Of a stretch of DNA of 64,000 nucleotides, positions 39,701 to 51,700 are shown one piece after another. Both the position numbers and the translations under genes were made by a program. Position 1 is the first letter of the stretch. Each line of letters begins with the position of its first letter. Source of the stretch: Aselliscus stoliczkanus (taxonomy: Eukaryota > Chordata > Mammalia > Chiroptera > Hipposideridae); the NCBI GenBank assembly GCA_033961575.1, contig CM066740.1:90255117-90319116 (forward strand). The letters are read 5' to 3'. The notes beneath the pieces were generated by a model. The model made no database searches, was not told the DNA's origin, and worked only from the letters and a program-made list of their open reading frames with translations.

Positions 39701-42700
39701 AATTTACTGTTTTTTTTTTTTAAGGCTCTATTGTTACTGTGATACAGAACTAAAAAAAAAAGGGGGAAAAAAGTGTCTTCTATTAGAAACTATAATCAAA
39801 TAGGGTACATTTATATGATCCAACTAAGCTACAATTCCAAATAAGATCACTTGACATTTCATAAATTAGTCTTCACTAACAGCATTTCAAAAATGGCCAA
39901 ACACATGTCAACATTGCATCTAAGTTCTAACTGAAGATAGAAAAAAACTGCTCTCCAAAGCTACACATACACCTTCTTATTTTATATAATTGCTTCAAAA
40001 TCATTCAAATCACCCTACCTGTTTGGACCGAGGTCTCCCAGGAGAAAATTTCCTTTTGGTGATGGCTGGCTTGCCCATGCCAATTTTTGGAGTGACTGGG
40101 ATGTACGTGGTGGGCATGGTGTTGCCAACAGCAGCACTGAGAGCCGAGGGGTAACCCAGAGGCAGGTCATGGGAAGGCAGGTGAGACACCAGCGGGGCAG
40201 GGGAACACACACTGGCCCTGCCTCTGTCCGCGGCTGCTGCTGGCGAGGACACCAGCTCCGAGGGGAGCTGCACAGGCCCGTCCTGGCATAGAGCCTCCTT
40301 CCCACAACTCTCAGCTGCGGGGGCCACGTCGAAGCCCGCACATGCAGAGGACAGCTCCGGGCTCTCTTTGTGCCTCCTTTCTTCTTGCCCCCTTTCTAGG
40401 GCCAGCTGTTCTTCAGGACACAGAGAAGTGCTTTCCTCACACAGGGACACTGAGGTGCCTGGTAAAGCAGGGGCAGACCCGGTCGCTTTGAGAGGCCTTG
40501 ATTCTTCTGTGCAAGCTGCCATGTGAGGTTCCTGGAGCACCGGCAGCGCCCCCGGCCCAGGGATCTGCTGCGCAAGGGGTTCCACGGTTTCTGTCACTTC
40601 CATTTTGTTTCCATTTTGATTTTCATCACCAACATGTGTCACTTTAGATGACGTTTCCATTTTTTCATTATCAACTGCAGGAGCAATCTGATTTTCCAGT
40701 TCAGGATTCATTTTATCTTGGGATGATTCTACAAAATTTGGAATATTTGTTATGTTAATTTACATAGGAATTTTTAAATTTTTAACTATGAGCAGATATA
40801 AAACATTAATATCTTATGTCTGTAGCTTTGTGTTTAACAATAATAGACTTGGGCCAAAAGGGAAGCAGGGACGGGGGTGGTTCCCAAAACATAATTTTGC
40901 TTAAACCATGACTTAAAACCTACAAAAACATTGTTTAAATAGGATCCCTAGGGTTTAAGGTAATTTCTGGTAAGAATTGAAAATACTTATGTCTTAACAG
41001 TTTGAGCACTTACAAAAGGTATTTAAAATTTTGTAAGTGAAGTTATACTCATTTGATAGCTAGGAAAGTGAGGCCCAGTGATGTCCCATGATGTGTCCAA
41101 GTTAAAAAGTAAAGACTAATCTAGAATATAAAGATATGTTGCAAGAGCAGCCACCCCAGACGTACATAAACAAAACTCTGTGGACTCAAATGAGTAATGA
41201 CCACAGACAGAAAAGACTTGTTTTATTCAGCTGTTCCGACTAACAAACTCAATACATTTTGGTGATATAATCCTTCTTCCTCATCATCTATCACCAAAGA
41301 GACTAATCTTAGCAAGTCAATAAATATAATTAGATACCAGAAATATCTAAAGTGACTAACTAGTAAATTTTAAATCAGGGTACTAGTGTGGTAGACCGTT
41401 ACCCAACCTTATGAAGAGTAAAGTTAGAGGTCCAATTAACATGAACCCTAAGTGGCTCTATAAAGTAAGACCACTGAAGACAAAAAGCATGTATTTCAAA
41501 TACCATCAAGGTAATTTCTAAGTTACATTAACAGAAACACTAAGTTCCCCATTTACTACTTACCATGGTGAGAAATTTATCTACATTCTGATATCAAAAC
41601 CTTGCTTCTCATTCCTACTTTATTGAGAGAGTACAGTCGAGGATAAAGAAAAACCATCAAATAACTCATCTGATTGTACTATAAATATGTTTAAACACAA
41701 AAATACTTCAAAAAGTACTTAATATAAAAAAATAAAATCTAGATTTTTAAAACAGAAAATTAAACACACATGAAGCGTTAACTTAACACTTAAGGGTTTA
41801 AAACCCCAAAGTACATTCATTGGAGTGACTCAAATTCGACACCTTATCCTAATACTATATGAGGCCCAAATCGCGTGTAACAGAAGACCCACGACCTGAA
41901 GTCTCACCGGCTAAGTGGAGCCCGCGCACTACACACTCAGACCATGAGGTTTTCTCTCTCTACTACGCCAGGCAGGAAGTAGTAAGGGAAACACGAAGTC
42001 CAACTATGGCCAGCTGCTAGTCACACAGTGATTTCAGCTTGCCTACATAAGGGATGTTTGATTTAGCAACTCAGAGAACGCAACCTCCTTCAGAATTCCA
42101 TTTGCCAATTCTTGACAAAAAAAGGATCACCTAAGTCCAAGATTTCATGACCGTCATGTGTAATGTGTATACGGCAACAGTAAACAATTGTTTGGGATAA
42201 CGAAGGTGGAAAGTCAATAGACAGTGACTAAATCTGCGTAGAAACCATGGAGGCACGATCGTGCTGTGACTCGGTCGAGTTAGACACGTGAACATATCGC
42301 TTACCCGGACTGCGGGGGCCCCGTGTGCCAAGGCTTTCTGATGGGTCCCTCCTCGGCTGCTCTCCTGGGAGGGTCTGAACTGCTGCGAATAACACATTTA
42401 TGGTCTCTAGCAAGGAGTCCAATTCCTCTAACTGCTCTCTCAATAGTAATCTAAAATTTTTATCCTATTACCAAATGCCAATTTCCAATAGAAACACAAT
42501 ACATAATGCTATTGATTAGTAAGTCGGGTATGAAGTCGGGTATGAAAATGAAATTACAAATCTGATTATACACTATAAGATTCATTATTATAGAGAGCTT
42601 TGTCTTATTTTTCTTCACTTTACAGCTTTATGAAGTATACCTTTTAATAAAGGTTGGTAAATATAAACATAATCTCAGACAATCTGAGGCTTTTCATGTA

Positions 42701-45700
42701 CACTCAATCTATAAAACATACAATATCACATAAAATACCACAGACTGTTCGAGGAGCCCAAGATTACACTTATTAAGGAGTTTTTTCCCAACCTGGCCTC
42801 TCGTTAAGTTCAGATCTTCAGCTACTATCAATATTGCAAAAAGCTTAATTGAAACATCACTGAAATAACTGAAATAACCCTCAATGAGACTGCTGAGATG
42901 ATCTAAAATAAATTTTTCATTATCTCAGCATGAAACATCTCAGCAGCAGCAACAGCTCGTTAGTAATTACAAGTGTAACTAAAGAAAGAGAAAATAACAA
43001 ATTGCTTTTTAATGAAAACCACTTGATCTCTAAACACAGCATATATTTATGATTAAATCTAGATTACAGCTGAACTACAAATATACACATGCCCTTTCCC
43101 CTATTAATTTCTAAGGTTATTTTACTAAAAGCTCCTCCGTAAACAATTTCCTAACACTACATATATCTTGAGGGATTTTATTTAGGGTACTAACATTTTA
43201 GCAAACATTCACATACTCGCTGTCTGTACACATTTTCTTCAGAAAATAGACTATATCCATATATCCGTTATCCCAAACACTCTTACCATCTGGGACGAGT
43301 CCAGGGGCGGACTCCTGACAGCCGACATCTTTATTAGCTGCTGGCTCCAGAAACACTACGTGGCCTTCAGGTCCTTCAACTTCCATTTCATCGTGATAAT
43401 CTTAATAGAAATGTATTTCTTCTTTAGCTCAGAATGAGTTTTTCTGGTTTTGCTAACTAGGTCAACAATTACTACTTTGTAAATTATAAAGAGTAAATTA
43501 TCACACCCAAAAGGTCATAAATTCTATTTTGCATTTTTCTATTTTGAACCCAATATATATTTACATTTTTTTTTTTTTTTGAGGGCAGTGTCACTGGCCC
43601 TCATATGTGGGACCCGAACCGGGGCTGCTGGCTTCCCAAGCCACCACCCAACCACAGTGCCACTCGGCCGGCCCCATATTTACATTTTTAAAAACATGGA
43701 AAGTATAGTGAATTAAAAAGTGATGGGCATTGTCTTACTTTACCGTTTTTGAAATAAGTTTTACTACATTTGTTTTTTGTTTTTTTGGTTATTTTGAGGG
43801 CAGTTGTCACTGGCCCTCATATGTGGGACCGAACCAGGGCCGCTGGCTTCCCAAGCCAGCGCTTAACCACCGCGCCACTCGGCCGGCCCGGCATTGTCTT
43901 ACTTTAGAAGGGTATTCTACACAACTGTATACTGAGGGCATCCGGAATCCAAGTATTAATAATTACGGTGCGTCTACTTTGAACTCCTTGCAAATGATAA
44001 TATAGGGCCTTTTCTAAAAGTTGCCAATTCACAATGATGAAAATGAAAACCCATGTGGTAAGAAGGTAGGTTTGTTTTCTTTACCATTTAAGAATCTTAT
44101 TAGCATGTTTGTAACCAAAAGTACACTATTAAAAAAATACCTGAGCAAAATTTTGGGCTCAAGAGGTGAGAATTAACACTTAAGAAAGCATTCTAAAACT
44201 AAAACTTGTTTGAAGTGAAATAACGCAGATTTTGAAATGCAAAACTAGGTGATATTGGCAAACACTGAGAACTTCCATGGCTGGCTCAAGGAACACAGCT
44301 GGAGCCAAGCACACCAGTTCCAGAACTCAAACAGTAGGAGAAGGGTTGTGAAGACACTCGAGTAGACAGGAGCCATCAGATTCAGAGATGAAGAATAAGA
44401 TGGGATCTGATACACAGGAGTCCCTCATTATTACTAAGATAATATCCTGGTGAAATCCTCAAGTTTACCTGTAGTGACTTCAGACATGGCCATTTCTTCT
44501 TCATCGCCAGGATGTAACGGGTCCAGCATCTCAGCCGCTAAGTGTTTACAGTACATGCAGATGTACTCTTCTCTGAACTGGGAATCCAGTTCATGTTCCG
44601 TTGGTTTGTCACATTCTAAATGAACCCATCTGCAGTGATAAATATGTTTAAATGAAAGTTTCTAATTTAAAGTCAAGTTAATAATATGGGAAAAAGAGAA
44701 GCAGTTGCTGCAAAACTGATATAAGAAGGGTTGAGAATGACACAAGAGGTTATAGGGGTTAGCAATTGGAGAAGGTCCTAGGTAAGGACCTGGCATTTCT
44801 TTTTTAGAGGGCAATGTTATTGGCCCTCATATGTGGGACCTGAACCAGGGCCGCTGGCATCCCAAGCCAGCTCTTAACCAATGTGCCACTCGGCCGGCCC
44901 AAGGACCTGGCATTTCTGATGTCATTACAAGTGTTGATATATCTTTAAACTATTTCTTCTTTAATTTTCCCGCTTAATGCTCATTTCTGGTCTTATCTTT
45001 TATCCATTCATTTCCTGACTCCTTTCAGATTCATGAAAATGTAATTTAATTCCACCTGTAACATCACTCAGTACTAAAAGGATTACTGGAGCGATAAAAG
45101 CTTAGAGACGAAAGATATATGGTAGAGCAAATGATCACATACAGACGAACTGACAACACGCTTACATGGAGCAGCTCTATGCTCTTACCTTTTGCACATA
45201 TGACAATGAAGCATGTCTTTCTGCAATTCTGGATGGTAGCACTTCCCACAGAAAGGACATAAGTTATCCTGCTGCTGGTAACAACTGTCACATACCAGGC
45301 AATTGTGGTGCCATTGAGAACTAGAGCGTGTGCCACACTCTACACATATTCTGCAATTCTAAACACCAAGAAAAATGAAAACAAAACCAGTTTGTTATGC
45401 ATTTGTACTGCACTTCTGGAACATCTGTAGATTATACGTTAAGCTTTCATTCTCATGACAGTAATTTAGGGGCTATGTTTTTGAAAAAGCAGTTTGTTTG
45501 GAACATCTAATAAGACATCACTCAATTTGCAATAAAACCTCCAGGAAAATGTAAACGGGATAGAGACATCCAAGAAAACAGAAATAGGGCGGGAAGAAAG
45601 CCAAGAACATAGCAACTCAAGCTTCAAAAGAAAAACCTATTCCAGAATAGGGAAGCAGCTTGCGTGGAACACGGCTACTCACCCCCCTACTGTGGAAAGC

Positions 45701-48700
45701 AGAATGGAGCTGCTAGGGTTTCCCATTCGCTTACACATAGCTTAGAGACTGAAAACAAGGATTCATGACCCAGTCCAAATAGCTGTGAAATACTCCACAT
45801 CAAAATCCAATCATGGCTTCTGGTATGTTCCTACTGGGGAAGGGCACTGTCCTTATCAAGCAGAGCTATTTATGAAGTTCAAGGCCTTCCAGAGGCCAGC
45901 CAAACCCTCTCTGCACCTGTGAGCTAGCCTGCCTTAAACTCCTGGATACCAGGTTGATAAATTGTGGGGCTCTCATTACCCACCCCAACTTTCCAAACTG
46001 AAATAGCAACAATGAGCTGACCTGAAAGATTTGCTGACTGGAAAAGAGAAACAGGCATCAACTGTAGACTCGCTAAGGTCTTACAGATTTAAAACGAAGG
46101 CACTCAAATCAGAATACAATATTAGCAAATAGAATGCGATAGCAAATTAGGAAAATAACGAACCACATCCATGTGGAGTTTATACAAGAAATGCAAGGAT
46201 GGTTAACTATCAGAAAATCGATTGAAATGTAATATATTCTTAAGTCTGGGAAGAATAAATAATTATAACCGACGCAGAAAAGGCCTTTGGGGGGGGGGGG
46301 AAATCAAAGGCCCATTACTAATTTTAAAAAACTCGAAAAAATAAAAATGAATGGGTTATTTCCTTACTGTGATATGCATACATAAATAATTCTAAAGCCA
46401 GCATTTGATTTCAGTGGGGAAGCCTAGAGGTATTCCCACAGAAGTCAGGAACAAAGCAAAGATGTTTACTATCTCCACACCACTTCACAAGGCTCTGAAG
46501 CCAAGGTCAACATAGAAACTATGAAAACAGGGGCAAAAGAACAGAAAAAGAGCAAAACTGTGAATCTTTAGATGATAAGATAGCACGTTCGGAAAATCCT
46601 AAAGAATTGATCATAAATTCAATAATAGAATTTAACAAAGTAGCTAGACATAAAAGAATGAAAAGTGAATAGAATTCACATACACAAATAACAACCAGTT
46701 AAAAGATACAATGAACAAGAAAATCCTATTTATAACAGCAACAAAATGAAGTATTTAAGCATGAACTCAGGAAATGCCTGAAACCTACACAAAGGAAACT
46801 CTATACACTCCTAAAAGACACTGAAGTAGGCGTAAACAAGGGCAAAGGCACGCATTCTTCTTAGGACGTCTTCTCATGTCATTTTACCCTAAATCAATTA
46901 ATAATTATAAAGTGATCCTGATAAAAATTCCAGTGAGGTTTTTCATGCAGTTAGGAAAGTTGACACTAGATTTTATATGGAAAATAAACACACAAGACCA
47001 GCTAGGGAAAATGTGCAATGAAAAAGCTCTGAGGGGGTCCGGATCCTGCAAAGCCTCTGCAAATGAAACAGTGAGCCTGCTGGTTCCTAAAGAGACAGAT
47101 CAATGGAATAGACAAGTAATTCCAAAAACAAACCCCACCAAATCTGAAACTCCAGTGTGGAATTAGAATCTTTTTACTGAATGGTTTGTGGACAACTGGA
47201 CAGTCAACTGGAAAAACAAACGGGAAACCATACCCAAGCATCAACTCCAAATGGACCGGAGAAAATAAAATGATACAAAGGCTAGAAGAAAACATGAACT
47301 CTTCTACAACCTCAATGTAGGGAAAGGATAATAACATCAACAAAGTGAAAAGGGAAACGACTAACTGGAAGAAAATATGTGAATCATATAACACAGATAA
47401 AGACTGTATAGTCCCCAATATATAAAGAACTCTTAAATTACGGGATAAAAAACTCAAAATCTTCAAGAAAAATAGGCAAAACACATGAGATCAAAATTAC
47501 CCTTAAACATAATATGAAAAACTGATCTTCACTCAAAAGAGGAATGAAAATTAAATACATTGAGATACCATTGTCACCATAAAATTGGTAAAAATTCAAA
47601 AGCTGACATGATATGGGCTTGCTGAGTGGCGCGGTGGTTAAGCGCTGGCTTGGGAAGCCAGGGGCCCCGGTTCGGGTCCCACATATGAGGGCCAGTGACA
47701 CTGCCCTCAAAAAAATAAATAAATTAATATATAGAATGTAATACGAAAATTCACCTCTACAAAATGAAGAAGCTTTAAAAAAAAAAAAAAAGCTGCCATG
47801 ACCATGTGTTGGCAAGGATGTGGGAGAGATGTTCTCTCACACTCTGCTGGTGGTCACGTGACCCGCCACGGCCTCCAGGAGGGAATGTGGCCACAAACTA
47901 CACATGCATTTGCACCCCACCCCCAAGCCAGTCACCCCCAAGCCAGTCACCCTCCTTGCAAGAACTTATCCTACAGGTTCTTTCAACAATTCAAGAATTC
48001 CTATGCACAAAGTTACTGACTACACAGTCATTTGTAACTTGAAATACTGGAAACTAAGCATAGGACATTGTTTGAATAAACTATGGTACAGATACACAAT
48101 GCGGGGGGGGGGGGCGGACTGATACAGTGACGTCCAGATATTTTTACGTGAAAAAAAGGCAACATACAAAAGAGCATATATGCTACCTTCAGAGTAGGAA
48201 AGGGAAATAATATATCTGCTTATCATTACAAAAAAATACAAGGACAAACCAGAAAACCAGCCAGTTCCCTACAAGAGCAAATGGGGTGATAGTCATAAAG
48301 GGGAATTGACAATTCCAAGTAGAACTTTATATATAATTTTGACCTTTTTTTTTTTTTAGGGCAGTGTCACTGGCCCTCCTATGTGGGATCCGAACCGGGG
48401 CCCCTGGCGTCCCAAGCCAGCGCTTAACCACCGCGCCACTCAGCCGGCCCTAATTTTGACTTTTAAAAACACTTCATATCCTATATATTTTTAAAAATTG
48501 AATTAATAAGAAAAGAAAGGGAAATAAAAGCTATTACTGAGAGCAAACTGAAGTAGGTTTGTTTACTGGATTAAGCAACCGAGTACGCGGTGCTGTTGGG
48601 ACCCAGGACCTGTCCTCCAGAATGGATGTGCGCGACCGCCAGAAGCCACAGGAGCTGGAATCAGGAAGCGCGGCTGTAAATCTGTCATTTGTAAATTATA

Positions 48701-51700
48701 TATGTGGGAATGAGTGTGTGCGCACATGTGTATTTGTACACATGTATGTGTAAGTATATATATATTTGCATGTATTTCCTGCCCCATCTGCTGAAAGGGA
48801 AAAGAAGGTAACGTCCCCCCACACCCCACACCCAGTGCCCCCAAGCCCCCTAGCAGTGAGCACACCTAGTGCCCACTCTCTACTAAAGGCACCTGGCCTA
48901 AGTATGGAAAAGAGGACTGATTCCAGGGCTGGGCAAGGTGAGCTGGGAGCGTCCTGTTAGCGCCAACCACCAGTGAGGGCATGTCACCAGGACATGGGAG
49001 CCGGCTGGAGAGGCTACCAAAGGGGAAGGGACAAAACTGAGCCCAACGCAAATTAGGGACAGGAATGAGTTAAAGCCTCATCTCACAACCGGCAAGTCAT
49101 CCTGCACTAGGCAACGGGGCCTAGCGCTGTGCAGGAAATTCTGAGGGGCAAGGCTGTGCCGTGCTCAGCAAGTGCCTGGTCCAGGCTGCTCCACGGGCTA
49201 CACGGGAGGAAAAGGAAAGAGTGGAGAAATGGGACAGCAGCGCGGCCGATTATCAGAATTAACATCACGCATGAGGAGAGGGGCAGCCGGTGTGTCCAGC
49301 CGTGATACCTTGAAAAGGCACGTCACCACTCAGGCCGCCTTCTGGCCAAGAATGCAGAGCTCGGTATAATCATGAGGAAATATCAGACAAAGTGAGGCAA
49401 GGTCTCCTTGGGGAAAGGAAAAAAAAACCAAAACAGGTATGTGGGGGAGAAACTATATTCTCCCAAAATGCCGTTAGCAAAAAGACAAAGAAGAGCTTAG
49501 GCAAAATTTTCCATATTAAAGGAGTCATTAAGAGACATGACAACTAAACAGAACATCTAGCCCTCGACTAGATGTTGGATGCAAAGGAAGAAAATGCTAT
49601 AAGGGACATGAGATCAAGTGACAAAAATTGAAATATGGATGGTATATTAGATGAAAATATTATATTAATGTAAACGTATAAAGTTGATAACAGTGTTGTG
49701 ATTACGTAAGAATATCCCATTAGGAAATACACACTCAAGTATTTAGGGGGAAAAAGGGGTGCCGCGTATGTAATTTTCCCTCAAAGGGTTCAGAGCAAAA
49801 AAAAATCATGGAAGGTGTGGAGGAGGGAGCAGGGAGTGAGGTGACAAGGACCCTGAAATACTAATGAGTCAATCTAGGTACAGGGCGTATGGCGGGTATT
49901 ATTTTTACTTTTCCAACTTTTAAAGTTTGAAATTATGGCCAAATAGAAGTTTTTAAAAACGCATACCATACTGACCCACAAGCGCTATGAGGAACAGGGT
50001 GAGGAAACCTATCAATACTGCGCAGTTTACAAGGATCCTGGGGAGACACCTGGCCAGGAGCAGCCCCCAGACTGACCCCCCGAGGGAGGCCCTTCAACTG
50101 CCCCTGCGTCTCCAGGGGCCATCACAGTGTGGGGCCCACACGGGGCCCGCAAATGGTTAATAAATGAGCCAGTTGTGACTAAAAGCTGTGGAGATCTAGG
50201 AAAGAACAGTAGAGAAAGATCATTTTACAAACTGCTGGGGGGAGCTTCCAGAGGCCCTAACTCGCTCCAGGCACTAAGCCGGGCCTCCTCTCACTACCCC
50301 CAACACCCCCGTGAGCCAGGACCAGCGACATTCTCTACAGCAGGCCAACTGGCGAAGGAAGTCCAAGTACTGCCCAGAAGCCTGTCCTTAGTCACTGGAA
50401 AACGTAATCTTTTATCCAAATGTAATACCTCCAAAGAACATTACTTACTTACACACACATACGCGGCTCAGTCGTATTCTCAGCAGTATTATAAAGAATC
50501 CCTCCCTGTGACAGACAATAGCAGACCACGATGGAGGGCACGTTACTAAGTCAGCAGGAGGACAAAGGGAAGTCGGAGAGCAACGTGGAGAAAGAGACCT
50601 GGAATTCTGAAGACATCGTCCAAGATAATGAAAACCAAGACACAGAGGATAATTAAGAGCAGGCAACTAGATAGTACTAAAGGTTATTAAAGAAAATGTA
50701 AAGAATTTTGTTTTTTTCTTTTTTAAGAAAGGCCAAGTTAACCAGCACTTTTCTAGACCCTTCCATGGGCCCGACTGGAGATAGTCGGTGGTCAGTGTCC
50801 AGACAAGCACAAACAGGCATCCGGGAACACATCCCAAGAACAGATCAAAATAAAGACCCCAGAGCTTTTAAGCAGAAAAAAGGATTCTAACTAGGTAAAT
50901 TTAAAGAAAGGTTATTTCTTCCATGATAAGCTGGGAAAACTCTGGGGGGAAAAAACATTTCCAGAGTATAAAAAGGAAAAAGCTGTAACAGAAAATTACA
51001 CCAAACAGGGCTCTTGCGATAGTCTGAAGTTAAGTCTTTCCGGTATGTAGGATATAAAAAAATTCACAATTCTTTTTTAGAGGAGTATAACCAAGGTGCC
51101 AAAAGACTGGAGATGAAATAAGATCAGAATTTATGGGGGAAACTTTTTCACCCCCCCCAAATAAAAAGTGACAAGGTTTATAGTCCGGGTTAATTTAAAC
51201 AAGACAAAAAGTAGAAAGAAAGGAAAATTTCTCATTTCTTCATTTTCTGTGGGACGTGAGAAAGAAAAAAATTATAGTTTCATGATTTGTAACTTAACGT
51301 TCATAAAATAAGATTCTAAGTTGCAACTCATTGCAGGAAATAAGTGAACAGAAAAACAGGAAAACAAAGAAGTTTTAAAATAGCCAAGCATTCCAATTAC
51401 AACCATTAACCTCAATAGTTAACTCGATTAGAACTTTCAAAAGATACATTTAAAATTACAAAGAGGAATCCAAAATAAAAAAAGATGTGAAAAGATCACA
51501 TTTAAGTGGTAAATTAAAACCCCATGTGGCCATATTGTCAGGCAAAGCAAAATATCTGGTAGGGGAAAAAAGGCATTACACAGGATAAAGACAATATCGT
51601 TTCAACACTGGCCTGACCTACTTGCTAATAACAGCCACAAAAATAATAGCTTTGCTTTAAAAAAATTAAAAAGTAAAATACAATTACAAAATTGACATAA

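Larger units (their letters stand above)
31792..40018 (-). other. KMT2C intron between exons at 31791 and 40019
   Basis: Large intron. Contents in order: SINE (32549-32667), CpG-rich patch (32998-33360), L2-like stretch (33430-33900), a 2 x 39-base tandem duplication (35173-35250), a 10-unit minisatellite (36272-36640), SINE (37034-37155), an AAAGA tract (37408-37458) and a DNA-transposon-like fragment (37880-38095). 38100-40018 is AT-rich without named features. Confidence 0.7.
43401..44468 (-). other. KMT2C intron between exons at 43400 and 44469
   Basis: Holds two SINEs in the same (minus) orientation about 120 bases apart, each with a clear target-site duplication (43567-43674 and 43765-43889). 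The rest is unremarkable. Confidence 0.75.

Noticed and set aside
43567..43889. tRNA genes suggested by A-box and B-box sequences
   Set aside because: These are SINE heads: they lack a foldable acceptor stem and are followed by the SINE body and A/T tail.
47002..47484. 160-codon minus-strand open frame
   Set aside because: Reverse-strand shadow of a degraded L1 ORF2 fragment.
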